Positions 52,050-60,189 of a stretch of 64,000 nucleotides of DNA are shown piece after piece. The notes beneath the pieces were generated by a model. That model ran no database searches. It was not told the DNA's origin and saw only the letters and a program-made list of their open reading frames with translations. The position numbers and the translations under genes are program-made. The stretch is from NCBI GenBank assembly GCA_039180875.1, contig JBCDCY010000005.1:167558-231557 (forward strand), given 5' to 3'. The DNA comes from JBCDCY01 sp039180875. Its GTDB lineage: Bacteria; Pseudomonadota; Alphaproteobacteria; Rhodobacterales; Rhodobacteraceae. The first letter of the stretch is position 1; each line of letters begins with the position of its first letter.

Positions 52050-52622
52050 TTAGCTGTAGCGCTGCTCCGCGCTATGGCCAGCGGAGCGGGGGCCGAAGAG
52101 CAGGCGATCGACGGAGAGCGGCCCGCCGCCGCGGAACACCAGAAAGAGCAGCAGAAACACCCAGAAGGTGCGCTGGTCGATAATCACGGCGTCGGAGGCA
52201 CCGTCGAACCAGCTGCCGAGCTCCGCCCCGTGGCCGTAGATGTCGGTCAGGCTCTGCACCAGAATGAAGACGATCATGCCGAGCGCCGCCGCCCGGGTGT
52301 AGAGCCCGATGACGATCAGCGTGGGCAGGATGAACTCGGCCCAGGTGCCGAGCAGCATCACCGTCTTCTGAAAGAACGTCGCCTGGGTGATGTCGTAGCT
52401 CGCGGCCTCCGCCCCCCGCGGGAAGATCTGGGCGAAGGCGTTGAAGCTGGGCGAGAACAGACTGCTCAGGCCGTCGGGGATCTTGGTGAGGCCCGAGTTC
52501 CAGAAATAGAAGAACAGCACGGCGGCGAAGATGAACCGCGCCAGCGTCGCCAGGGTGGGCGTGGTGAAGGGCTCCAGTCGGGCGAACAGCACCTCGGGTA
52601 GCGACAGGACGGTGCGGATCAT
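52050..52622 (-). CDS. DoxX-family membrane protein of the bufferin operon
   Basis: 190 residues with four predicted helices (FIFAAVLFFYFWNSGLTKI near the N-terminus, LLGTWAEFILPTLIVIGLYT, and WVFLLLFLVFRGGGPLSVDR). DoxX proteins are quinone-linked or redox-related membrane proteins and are frequent last genes in bufferin operons. Its ATG overlaps the bufC stop (ATGA). It is convergent with the RND permease. Confidence 0.88.
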   Translation of the reverse strand: MIRTVLSLPEVLFARLEPFTTPTLATLARFIFAAVLFFYFWNSGLTKIPDGLSSLFSPSFNAFAQIFPRGAEAASYDITQATFFQKTVMLLGTWAEFILPTLIVIGLYTRAAALGMIVFILVQSLTDIYGHGAELGSWFDGASDAVIIDQRTFWVFLLLFLVFRGGGPLSVDRLLFGPRSAGHSAEQRYS

Positions 52623-53374
52623 GCAGTCTCTCCGATATCGAGGATGGCGCCCCCGCCGATCAACAGCGTGAGTGTCTGGGTCAGCTCGAAATCAGCCGCC
52701 TCGGCCACCGCGTCTTGGAAGGCCTCGGCCAGGGTCGCGTGTCGGAGGAGCGCGGCGATGAACGCCGCGCCGCCCGGCGGCAGCAGCTGCGGCTCAGGGT
52801 CGAGCGCCGGGCGCAGCACCAGCACATCCTCGGCCGCCATGGTCGGCTTGGGGGCACCCGCCACCTTGTTGAAGCGCCAGATCGCGTGGATCGGCCAGCG
52901 CGAGCGCACCAGCCTGAGCGACGGCGCCAAGTTCGGCCGCAGAGTGAGTAGCCGCTCGGGCGCGAGGCCTTCGAGGCTGCTAGGATCGACCGGCAGCGCG
53001 TCGGCCGCGTGGTAGCTTTCGCGCAGCGCGATCTCCAGCCGGGCGATGTCGGGCAGGTAGCCGATGGCCCTGGCCGGCTCGAAGGTCTCGAGGAACGCCG
53101 GCATCTCCATGCCGTAGAACATCATCAGTGGGGAGGAGGGCGGATGCGCGGCCACGTAGGTGCGGGCCAGCAGCTTGAAATTGTCGGTGCCCACCAGCTT
53201 GGTCAGCACCGGGAAGGCCTTCTCCAATGCCTCCGTCAGCGAGACGATCACGTTGTTGCGGTAGACGTCGAACCGCCGTCCGGCCGCCCGGCCCCGCCCA
53301 TCGCTGAGGCCCGTCGGCGCCGTGGCCGAGGGCGCGAGCAGCGCGTCCGCGAACGTGGATTGGGAGAGCGTCAT
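52619..53374 (-). CDS. bufC: BufC/HvfC-type partner protein (DUF2063)
   Basis: 251 residues. The N-terminal DUF2063 domain has RRFDVYRNNVIVSLTEALEKAFPVL (core FDVYRNNV), TYVAAHPPSSPLMMFYG and YLPDIARLEIALRESYHAAD, as in HvfC, MbnC-like and BufC proteins that bind the leader of the precursor and the DUF692 enzyme. The C-terminus is less conserved. It overlaps bufB and doxX by four bases on each side. Confidence 0.9.
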   Translation of the reverse strand: MTLSQSTFADALLAPSATAPTGLSDGRGRAAGRRFDVYRNNVIVSLTEALEKAFPVLTKLVGTDNFKLLARTYVAAHPPSSPLMMFYGMEMPAFLETFEPARAIGYLPDIARLEIALRESYHAADALPVDPSSLEGLAPERLLTLRPNLAPSLRLVRSRWPIHAIWRFNKVAGAPKPTMAAEDVLVLRPALDPEPQLLPPGGAAFIAALLRHATLAEAFQDAVAEAADFELTQTLTLLIGGGAILDIGETA

Positions 53375-54231
53375 ACGCGGACGGGTTGCAGCACCTTGGC
53401 GGCGCGCGCGGCCTCAGCCTCCAGCACCGACCAGGTCGGGACGTCGTTGTCCCATTCGATCAGCGTCGGACGCGGGCCGGATTGCTTGATGGTGTAGGCG
53501 TAGAGCTCCCACACCGGGTCGGCGACCTCCCGGCCATGGCTGTCGATCAAGAGCGGCGCGCCGTGCTCGTCCTCATCCTCGTCATGGCCGCCGAGGTGGA
53601 TCTCCCCCACCTGGTCGAGGGGGAAGGCGTCGATATAGCTGATCGGGTCGGTCTTGAGGTTGGTGGCGCTGACAAAGACGTTGTTCACGTCGAGCAACAG
53701 GCCGCAGCCCGTGCGCCTGGTCAGCTCCCGCAGAAAATCGGTCTCGGCGAAGGTGCTTTCGTCGAAGCTGAGGTAGGAGCTCGGGTTCTCCAGCAGCATG
53801 CGCCGGCCGACGACCTCCTGCACCTCGTCGATGTGATCGGCGACGCGGGCGAGCGTCACTTCGGTGTAGGGCAGGGGTAGCAGATCGTTCAGGAACGCCG
53901 TGTCGTGGGTCGACCAGGCGAGATGCTCGGAAAAGCTCGCCGGTTCCACCCAGCCGCAGAGCGTTTTCAGCCGCGCCAGATGCTCCGGGTCGAGCCGACC
54001 CTCGCCGCCGATGGACAGGCCGACACCGTGGACGGAGATCGGGAAGGTCTCAGCCAGGGCACGCAGCTGAGCGATCGGGCGACCGCCCTGGCCCATGTAA
54101 TTCTCGGCGTGGATCTCCAGCCATTCCACCACGCCCGGATCGGCCGTGATGTCGGCGAAATGCTCGGCCTTGTACCCAACGCCGGGCGCGGGGGGCAGAT
54201 GGGATCCACCGTGGTTTCGCGCATCCAGCAT
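53371..54231 (-). CDS. bufB: BufB, DUF692 multinuclear non-haem iron oxidase (MNIO)
   Basis: 286 residues with a TIM-barrel fold. Iron-ligand motifs of the MNIO family are visible: HAENYMGQGG, SVHGVGLSIGG, FSEHLAWSTHDTAFLNDLLP, LENPSSYLSF, LLLDVNNVFVSA, GEIHLGGHDEDE, IDSHGREV and LIEWDNDVP. MNIO enzymes modify cysteines of RiPP precursors (oxazolone/thioamide in methanobactin, thiooxazole in bufferin). The next gene upstream is a four-Cys BufA-type precursor, its likely substrate. Confidence 0.95.
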   Translation of the reverse strand: MLDARNHGGSHLPPAPGVGYKAEHFADITADPGVVEWLEIHAENYMGQGGRPIAQLRALAETFPISVHGVGLSIGGEGRLDPEHLARLKTLCGWVEPASFSEHLAWSTHDTAFLNDLLPLPYTEVTLARVADHIDEVQEVVGRRMLLENPSSYLSFDESTFAETDFLRELTRRTGCGLLLDVNNVFVSATNLKTDPISYIDAFPLDQVGEIHLGGHDEDEDEHGAPLLIDSHGREVADPVWELYAYTIKQSGPRPTLIEWDNDVPTWSVLEAEAARAAKVLQPVRV

Positions 54232-54271
54232 GGGTGGCCTCGCCGATTTTCAGGTTTGCGGTGGGGTGTCC

Positions 54272-54298
54272 GGCCCCCGATGTCCTTCGCCGGGGGCC
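54272..54298 (-). other. Stable hairpin between bufA and bufB
   Basis: GGCCCCCG (54272-54279) and CGGGGGCC (54291-54298) are perfect complementary arms around an 11-nt loop in the 80-bp gap between the precursor and its modifying enzyme. There is no U-run. Such a hairpin could give partial termination or protect the upstream mRNA, raising precursor over enzyme. Role inferred. Confidence 0.6.
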
Positions 54299-54311
54299 GA
54301 ACCGGAAGGTC

Positions 54312-54617
54312 TTAGGCGGGCAGGTCGCGGTCCAGTTCTTCGAGGGAGCCGGTGCGCGGCGTGCCGTCTGCCATGTCGGGCAGGTCGATTTCCGCACAGG
54401 TCCCGGCGTCGACCAGGGTCCAGGCATTGCCTTGGTAGTCGACGGTCGACGTGCCGGCGCAGGTCGTGCCGGCGCCGGCGGCGCAATCGTTCTCACCGGC
54501 CAGCGAGATGCCGTAGCACTTCTCTTTGGCTTGAGCCTGCACAGGCGTGGTGACGGAAGCGGTCAGGGCTGCGGCGAGCGCTCCGGCCACGGCGATGTTC
54601 AATGGGGTGTTCGCCAT
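54312..54617 (-). CDS. bufA1: BufA1-type bufferin precursor (DUF2282-like copper-binding RiPP)
   Basis: 101 residues. Residues 1-30 form an export signal (MANTPLNIAVAGALAAALTA, cleavage near VQAQA). The core has four cysteines at 34, 45, 53 and 74 in KEKCYGISLAGENDCAAG, TTCAGTS and DAGTCAEIDL, the BufA1 pattern. The two middle cysteines are the likely thiooxazole sites by analogy with described bufferins. An acidic tail (about 78-101) follows. The ATG at 54617 is chosen for the signal peptide and its GGAGAGG upstream; an ATG at 54656 is also in frame. Confidence 0.87.
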   Translation of the reverse strand: MANTPLNIAVAGALAAALTASVTTPVQAQAKEKCYGISLAGENDCAAGAGTTCAGTSTVDYQGNAWTLVDAGTCAEIDLPDMADGTPRTGSLEELDRDLPA

Positions 54618-54887
54618 CTTGAGGTCCTCTCCTATCGTCCGGCCGTCGGGCCGCATGACACCCGTTGAATAAGCGACTCGCGCGTCGTTTTTCGAGACCT
54701 AAGCGCTGCAATAACACGAATGTCAGAGGACGTTATCACGCCCGCGAGAGCTTATGTGAGCCGGTCGATTGGCCCGGATGCCGGCATCATCATCGCGGTC
54801 GACCCTGCGCCGGCCATGCACTATCAACCCGTCTGAGCCGTCCCTCATCTTTGCCGAGCCGCGACGGAAACCAGGAAGGAAGGCGCG

Positions 54888-55361
54888 ATGCCGATCACTG
54901 AGTCCGACCTCGCCGACGCGCGCAAGGCCTGGGGCGACGCCCTCGTGGCGATCGCCAAAGCCTTTGAAGCCGACGGCATCGACGGGGCCCGCGCCGTCGC
55001 CGAAACGGTGCTGGACGCCGCCTACGGCTACACACTCGGCCCGGTCTTGTTCAAGCCGACCTTGGCAAGCGGCGAGAAGACGTTTCGACCGACCCGGACG
55101 GGCGCGCTGGCCTATTTCGTCGGCCACGACGCCGACTATCCCCTCGACAGCGGGTTCGGGATCAAGGGATGGCGCGAGGTCACGTCAGAGACGGCGGCGC
55201 ACTTCATCGAGGGCGATGTCGCCATGTGGATGGGCTGGGTGACGATGACGGACAAGGACGGTCAGGTCACCAAGGTCGACAAGAGCTTCGGCTACAAGCG
55301 GGACGCCGACGGCACCCTGCGCATCGTGCTGCATCACTCGTCGCTGCCCTATCAGCCTTAG
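54888..55361 (+). CDS. NTF2/SnoaL-like protein of unknown function
   Basis: 157 residues, cytosolic (no leader). It starts MPITESDLADARKAWGDALV, has an N-terminal helix and then a beta-rich cone-like domain (LFKPTLASGEKTFRPT, FGIKGWREVTSETAAHFIEG, VAMWMGWVTMTDKDG, LRIVLHHSSLPYQP). The pattern GDVAMWMGWV...G...KVDKSFGY.RD.DG.LRIV.HHSSLPY matches NTF2-like proteins predicted to bind small ligands. AGGAAGG precedes the ATG. It is divergent from bufA1. Confidence 0.75.
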   Translation: MPITESDLADARKAWGDALVAIAKAFEADGIDGARAVAETVLDAAYGYTLGPVLFKPTLASGEKTFRPTRTGALAYFVGHDADYPLDSGFGIKGWREVTSETAAHFIEGDVAMWMGWVTMTDKDGQVTKVDKSFGYKRDADGTLRIVLHHSSLPYQP

Positions 55362-55439
55362 CTTTCGGCGACCGTTCGCCGCGCGGGATGTTGGCACGCG
55401 CTTGGGGTCTGACTTTTTTCTTAGCCCGGCAGTCCGAGC

Positions 55440-56342
55440 TTACGCGTAGCTGATGTCCTCGCGGAAGTCGGGGCGTTGGATCCACTGCCAATAGGTCTCG
55501 CGAAGCTGTCGGCTGATCGGGCCCGGTGCGTCGTTCGAGAATATGCGCCCGTCGATCCGGCTGACCGGAATGGGGCCGCCGCCGGAGCTGGAGAGGAAGA
55601 CCTCGTCAGCCTCCATCAGTTCCGCGTGGGGGAGGGCGCGCACCTCCGTCGCGATCCCGAGATCGGCGCAGATCTCCAGCACGGTCCGGCGGGTGATCCC
55701 CTCCAGCACGCCGCGGTCCGGGGTGATGACGCAGCCCTGCCGGACGGCGAAGAGGTTGGTGCCCGGCCCCTCCGTCATGTTGCCCTCGGCGTCCATCAGC
55801 AGGGTGTTGTCGAAGCCCCGCTCCTTCGCGGCGAGGAGCGCCCGGGTGAAGTCGCCCCAGTGGTAGTTCTTGGCCCGCGGGTTGACCGACGCCTCGGGGA
55901 TGCGGCGCACGTCCTCCGGTATGTGAAGATGGGCGCCCCGGGCCGCGATCTCCGGCGTGATCACGTGCACATAGGGCACGCACCAGGCGTAGAAATGGTT
56001 GGCGCAGTCCCTTGGATCGCGGCTGCCGGGCACCGTCGGCACGCCGCGGGAACAGACCATGGCGCAGTAGGCGTCCTGTAGGCCCGATGCCCCGACCATG
56101 TCATGCAGCGCCGCCCTGATCGCCCCATCGTCGAGGCCCGGATCGAGCACCGCGGCCATCATGCTGCGGCGAAACCGAGCGAGATAGTCGGGGAGGCGGA
56201 AGAAGCCGCCCTGCCAGACCGGCACCACGTCATAGACGATGTCGGCGTGGATCAGGCCCCAGTCGGTGACGTGGAGCCTCGCCTCGGCCAGGGGCACGAC
56301 CCGCCCGTCCATCCAGGCGGCGCCGCCGGCCGGTGGGCTCAT
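55440..56342 (-). CDS. Class IV PLP-dependent aminotransferase (D-amino acid/branched-chain type)
   Basis: 300 residues. Class IV landmarks: MDGRVVPLAEARLHVTDWGL near the N-terminus, the PLP lysine in EASVNPRAKNYHWGDFT, GFDNTLLMDAEGNMTEGPGTNLFAV, and ITRRTVLEICADLGI. The group includes BCAT, D-alanine aminotransferase and ADC lyase; the substrate is undetermined. The ATG at 56342 overlaps the stop of the upstream methyltransferase (ATGA). Confidence 0.9.
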   Translation of the reverse strand: MSPPAGGAAWMDGRVVPLAEARLHVTDWGLIHADIVYDVVPVWQGGFFRLPDYLARFRRSMMAAVLDPGLDDGAIRAALHDMVGASGLQDAYCAMVCSRGVPTVPGSRDPRDCANHFYAWCVPYVHVITPEIAARGAHLHIPEDVRRIPEASVNPRAKNYHWGDFTRALLAAKERGFDNTLLMDAEGNMTEGPGTNLFAVRQGCVITPDRGVLEGITRRTVLEICADLGIATEVRALPHAELMEADEVFLSSSGGGPIPVSRIDGRIFSNDAPGPISRQLRETYWQWIQRPDFREDISYA

Positions 56343-56932
56343 GCAGCGGCCGCTGTCTGATCGCTGAAGCGGCGGAAGGTGTAGGCGTGTGCCGGCGGCA
56401 GGTTCCACCAGACCCGGCGCGAGCGCTCCCAACTCAATCCCAGATCCTCCCGCACCGACTGTTCGATGGGCGGGCGGCCGCCATAGGTGAACTGCACGAA
56501 GATGCCGCCGGGGCGCAGCACCTCGAACGTGCCGCCGACGATGGCGCGCTGCACCGAGGTCGGCATGGAGAGAAGCGGCAGGCCGCTCACCACCGCGCCC
56601 GCCCCCTGCACGCCGGTCTTGGCGACGTCCTGGGCTTTCCACGGGAGCACCCTGGCCTTCGGAAAGCGCTCCTCGAGCAGTGCGCAGAAGGTGGTGTTCA
56701 TCTCGAGCAGCGTCAGGTTTTCCTCAGGCACGCCCCGGTCGAGAATGGCCTGGGTGATGCGCCCGGTCCCCGCGCCAAGCTCGACGACGGGTCCGGTCGT
56801 CGGACCAAGCTCGGCGGTCATCTCTCGGCAGAGCCCGGTCGACGAGGGGGCGAGCGCCACGACGCGCCATGGCCGTCTGAGCAACTGGCCGAAGAATACG
56901 CCGAGATCACCCTCCGTCCCGTTCCGGGTCAT
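56339..56932 (-). CDS. PmtA-type phospholipid N-methyltransferase
   Basis: 197 residues, class I SAM methyltransferase. The SAM motif is PVVELGAGTGRITQAIL (VELGAGTGR), with LLEMNTTFCALLEERFP for the acidic loop and VSGLPLLSMPTSVQRAI as motif IV (GLPLL). The N-terminal FFGQLLRRPWRVVALAPSS is typical of PmtA-like enzymes that methylate phosphatidylethanolamine to phosphatidylcholine. It sits between sspB and the class IV aminotransferase. Confidence 0.86.
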   Translation of the reverse strand: MTRNGTEGDLGVFFGQLLRRPWRVVALAPSSTGLCREMTAELGPTTGPVVELGAGTGRITQAILDRGVPEENLTLLEMNTTFCALLEERFPKARVLPWKAQDVAKTGVQGAGAVVSGLPLLSMPTSVQRAIVGGTFEVLRPGGIFVQFTYGGRPPIEQSVREDLGLSWERSRRVWWNLPPAHAYTFRRFSDQTAAAA

Positions 56933-57022
56933 GCGTCGCTCTCCACTCGAGGCGCGGCCCTGCCGTCCGCGCGGCGCGAACTTATGCGCAGCGCCCGGCC
57001 GGGGCAAGATCGCGGGGGTGGC

Positions 57023-57631
57023 TCAGGTCTTGCGGAAACGGTCGAGATTGACGATCTGGCCGCTCTCGGCCTCCTCGTCGTCGTCCTCATCCTCCGACCC
57101 GCTGCTTTCCGTCGCTGCGGGCGCGACCCACATGCCGTCGCCGCCACTCTCCTCATCGAACTCGGCGTCTTTGGGCGTGAGCGTGGTGACCTGGCTGTCG
57201 GTATCGACGGGGCGGGGTCCGCCGATCGACGCCGGATCCTCGCCCTCGCTATCCTCAGCTTCGGCCGGTTGCTCTTCGCGCGCATCGAAGCGCAGCCCGA
57301 ACTCGACGGAGGGATCGACGAACACCGTGATGGCGTCGAAGGGCACGACCAATCGCTCCGGTTGCCCGTTGAAGTTGAGCGTCACGCCAAAACACTCGCC
57401 CGTCACCTCAAGGTCGGAGAACCAATTCTGCAGCACGATGATCATCTCCCCGGGGTGCTGCTCGCGCAGCCAATCGGGGATGTCGACGCCGGGATGATTG
57501 GTGCGGAAGGTGATGTAGAGGTGGTGCTCCCCTGGCAGACCGTCCTCGGCAATCTCGCTCAGCACGCTGGCCAACACGCCCTGCAGGGCCTGATGCATCA
57601 AGTCGCCGTAGTTGATGCTGTCGCGGGCCAT
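57023..57631 (-). CDS. sspB: SspB, ClpXP adaptor (alphaproteobacterial type)
   Basis: 202 residues. It begins MARDSINYGDLMHQALQGVL, with the tag-binding SspB fold up to about residue 115 (HHLYITFRTNHPGVDIPDWL, MIIVLQNWFSDLEVTGECF, VTLNFNGQPERLVVPFDAIT). A long acidic linker (ESSGSEDEDDDEEAESG) leads to the C-terminal ClpX-binding tail GQIVNLDRFRKT. It tethers ssrA-tagged proteins to ClpXP. Remarkably, ssrA itself lies about 100 bp upstream on the same strand. Confidence 0.95.
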   Translation of the reverse strand: MARDSINYGDLMHQALQGVLASVLSEIAEDGLPGEHHLYITFRTNHPGVDIPDWLREQHPGEMIIVLQNWFSDLEVTGECFGVTLNFNGQPERLVVPFDAITVFVDPSVEFGLRFDAREEQPAEAEDSEGEDPASIGGPRPVDTDSQVTTLTPKDAEFDEESGGDGMWVAPAATESSGSEDEDDDEEAESGQIVNLDRFRKT

Positions 57632-57729
57632 ATCCCTCGTTCCTGAGACTTGATCCGAACATATCCGATTCGTGCGGTCGCGGAAGGGGCGACACTCACG
57701 AAGCAAATTTGGGAGGCTGCGAAGAGGGG

Positions 57730-58055
57730 GCGGGAAAGTGCAGGCTTCTGTTGCCAGGTGCCTGCGAACCCCGCCTGACCCGGCAAAGGATCAGGGCTTC
57801 AAGATTTCGGTTTGGTTACCGCATTACGCGGCAACGGCCACCGGAGCATGGTTGTCGTTGGCAACTATGCGTTGTGGACCGATAACGGTGGTACCTCACC
57901 GAGCAAAAGCTAACACCTTTAGGCGTCCGTCGATCCTGTTTCGGCCCCCTGTCCCGCCAACGATCGGGAGATTTGGTGGAGCCGCCGGGTACCGCCCCCG
58001 GGTCCGATCCGCTTATTACGTGCGCGTTTATCGCCATAGTCCCGCAAGCGAGACA
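57730..58055 (-). ncRNA. ssrA: tmRNA, circularly permuted two-piece ssrA (tag ANDNHAPVAVAA)
   Basis: Reading the minus strand: the acceptor piece ends at 57974 with CGGCTCCACCA, preceded by a T-arm-like CCGGG-GGCGGTA-CCCGG. A short intervening segment follows, then the coding piece begins at 57948 with GGGGCCGAAACAGGATCGAC, matching the tmRNA 5' consensus. GGGGCCG pairs with CGGCTCC to form a 7-bp acceptor stem with a G3-U70 wobble, the alanine identity element. After CATAGTT, a resume codon GCC at 57862 opens the tag reading frame, with TAA at 57826-57824. A stem GCGGG/GCAGGC...GCCTGC/CCCGC at 57730-57774 may end the transcript. Outer ends are approximate. The permuted order is the alphaproteobacterial form. 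Confidence 0.93.
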
Positions 58056-58085
58056 TCCCCTAGATACGGCGCCGCCGCGCGGCGA

Positions 58086-58748
58086 TCAAGGTCGTCGGCT
58101 CACCTGAATGGTCAGCTCGTCCAGCAATTTGCGGCGGATTTTCTCCGGATAGTCCTCAAAGCCGAGGGCGGTGTAGACGAAGGCGCCGCGCCCGGCGACC
58201 ACGGACTGGCGGAAGTAATCGGTCAGATCGGGCTCCGATCCCTCGATGGCCAGCGCATTGATCTGGAAGCCCTGGGCGGCGAGGTGGTCCTTCACCTCCT
58301 CCGGCGCCAATCCTTCGTTGGAGCGGCCGTCGCCCGAGACGTCGATCACCCGCCGGGCGCAGTCGCCGACCTGGTCGAAAAGCTCGGCGGTGAAGACCAG
58401 CGCCTCGCCGATCCCGGTAGAGAAATGCCGCCAGACCCGGCGCACCGCCCGCACCTCCGCCACCAGGGCGCTGAGCGCTGCGTCATCCTCGATCCGCCGC
58501 CAGGGCACCACCGCCTGCTGGCGGGAGGCGCCGGTCCATTGCACCACCGTCACGGCGGCCCGGGTGCGGATCAGCGCATCGCCCACGGCGCTGTCGGACA
58601 AGGCGTCGGCCAGACCGTCCATCTGCAGGGCGTACTCGTCGGGATTGACCGAGCCGGAGACGTCGATGGCCAGCGCCAGCGCCACGTCGCAGGCGGCCGC
58701 CGGTGGTGCCGAGATCAGCAGGGTCGCGAGGGCGAGGGGTCGCAACAT
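58086..58748 (-). CDS. DUF1194 vWA-like exported protein, copy 3 of 3
   Basis: 220 residues. The signal peptide ends near PPAAAC; the mature domain starts DVALALAIDVSGSVNPDEYA with the MIDAS-type DVSGS. Also seen are VTVVQWTG, RRVIDVSGDGRSNEG, INALAIEG and FVYTALGFEDYPEKIRRKLL. DUF1194 proteins are secreted vWA-fold proteins of Rhodobacterales and relatives with unknown ligands. It is separated from copy 2 by 50 bp. Confidence 0.87.
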   Translation of the reverse strand: MLRPLALATLLISAPPAAACDVALALAIDVSGSVNPDEYALQMDGLADALSDSAVGDALIRTRAAVTVVQWTGASRQQAVVPWRRIEDDAALSALVAEVRAVRRVWRHFSTGIGEALVFTAELFDQVGDCARRVIDVSGDGRSNEGLAPEEVKDHLAAQGFQINALAIEGSEPDLTDYFRQSVVAGRGAFVYTALGFEDYPEKIRRKLLDELTIQVSRRP

Positions 58749-58798
58749 CGGCCAACTAAGCCACGAATCCGCGGTGCTGCGAAGCCGTTTTCGCCGCC

Positions 58799-59494
58799 TC
58801 AGCGCTCCGCCTCCAAGGCGCCGATGAAGAGCTGCGGCGCGAGCTCCCGCAGCAGCTTGCCGCGGATCAGTTCGGGATAATCCTCAAAGCCGTTGCGCGC
58901 GACGATCAGAAAGGCCCCCGGTCCGTGGATTACGTGGTCGCGGTAGTAGGCTTCGGGATCCGGTATCGCCCCCTTGATGACCAGGGCGTTGACGGTGATG
59001 CCGGCCAGGCGCCCGCTTTCCTGGATCACGCCCGGGCCGTTGCCGTCGTTGTTCACTCCGTCGCCCGAGATGTCGATGACCCGGCGGGTGCAGGCCACGG
59101 GCAGCAGATCGAAGAGCGTGCGGCCGTAGTCGAGCGCCTTGCCGATGGCCGTCGGAAAGTCGGAGTAGATCCGGCGATGGGTGGCGAGCCGGGCGGCCAG
59201 GGCGTCGATGTCGGCGGGGCTGTCGAGTGCCGTCCAGGGCGCGATCACGTCCTGCTGCACATAGCCCGACCACTCGTAGACCGTGACATGCACAGAGGCG
59301 CCGGGCACCGCGAGGATCGCCTCGCGGATGTCCGGTGCAGCGAGCGCCCGGACGATGCCGCCGAGCTGGATGTCGTATTCGTAGCTGTTGACCGAGGAGG
59401 AGATGTCTAGCGCCAGCGCCAAGGCCAGACGACACTCGGCCTGGGCCGGGCCCGGAAACAGCACGGCCAGGGCGGCGAGGAGCGCCCGGATCAT
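58799..59494 (-). CDS. DUF1194 vWA-like exported protein, copy 2 of 3
   Basis: 231 residues. Signal peptide to about PGPAQAE, then CRLALALALDISSSVNSYEYD with the metal-site DISSS. Further matches are VTVYEWSGYVQQDVIAPWT, RRVIDISGDGVNNDGNGP, VNALVIKG, and FLIVARNGFEDYPELIRGKLLREL. Its ATG overlaps the stop of copy 1 (ATGA). Sequence divergence between copies suggests old duplications with distinct roles. Confidence 0.87.
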   Translation of the reverse strand: MIRALLAALAVLFPGPAQAECRLALALALDISSSVNSYEYDIQLGGIVRALAAPDIREAILAVPGASVHVTVYEWSGYVQQDVIAPWTALDSPADIDALAARLATHRRIYSDFPTAIGKALDYGRTLFDLLPVACTRRVIDISGDGVNNDGNGPGVIQESGRLAGITVNALVIKGAIPDPEAYYRDHVIHGPGAFLIVARNGFEDYPELIRGKLLRELAPQLFIGALEAER

Positions 59495-60189
59495 CTGCGG
59501 CGGCTGACGAAGATCGGCGGCATCAACTCCCTGAGCAGCTTTCGTCGCATCGCCCGGCTGTAGTCGGTGTAATCGGCCGCCACCTCGACGAAGGCGCCGG
59601 GCCCATGCAGCACCTGGGCGATGTAGTAGGAGACCAGCTCAGGCTTCACGCTGCCGCCGATCACCAGGCCGTTCACGGTGATGCCGGCGAAGTCGAAATT
59701 CTCGTAGGCAAGCGGCGGCGCGTAGCCCTCATTCGCCATGCCGTCGCCGGAGACGTCGATGGTGTGGCGCGCGCAATTGGGCGCCGTCCGCATCAAGAGC
59801 GCGCCATAGGCGAGGGCGTAGCCGAGGGCGGTGGGGAACTGGTCATGGCTGCGGGTGGTACCGCGCAGGCGGGCGATCACGCCATCGAGCGTCGCTTGAT
59901 CGCTCAGCAGGATCCAGTGCTGCACGAGGGCCTGCTCGTTCCGCCCGCTCCACTCATAGATCGCGAGGGCGACCGGCCCCGCGCCGTCGAGGAAGATGGC
60001 GCGCCGCACCTCCGGCGCCTCAAGCGCGCTGGCCAGCCCCTCCGTCTGCAAAGCGTATTCCGAGGCATCGACGCTTGAGGAGACGTCGAGCGCCAGGGCC
60101 AGCGCCAGTCGACATTCCGCTGCCGCCGCCGCCCCGCCCAGCACTCCGCTGGCAAACGCGGCGGCGAGGAGCGTGCGGCGCACGCCCAC
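59491..60189 (-). CDS. DUF1194 vWA-like exported protein, copy 1 of 3
   Basis: 232 residues from GTG at 60189 (a second GTG at 60183 is possible). Signal peptide, then CRLALALALDVSSSVDASEYA, LAIYEWSGRNEQALV, ARHTIDVSGDGMANEGYAPP, VNGLVIGG and FVEVAADYTDYSRAMRRKLL. It begins immediately after the gloA stop (no gap), so the three DUF1194 genes are likely co-transcribed with gloA. Confidence 0.87.
   Translation of the reverse strand: MGVRRTLLAAAFASGVLGGAAAAAECRLALALALDVSSSVDASEYALQTEGLASALEAPEVRRAIFLDGAGPVALAIYEWSGRNEQALVQHWILLSDQATLDGVIARLRGTTRSHDQFPTALGYALAYGALLMRTAPNCARHTIDVSGDGMANEGYAPPLAYENFDFAGITVNGLVIGGSVKPELVSYYIAQVLHGPGAFVEVAADYTDYSRAMRRKLLRELMPPIFVSRRR

Noticed and set aside
54665..54901. 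78-codon ORF in the bufA1 upstream region
   Set aside because: It overlaps the start of the NTF2-like gene in another frame and occupies the divergent promoter region; no coding features.
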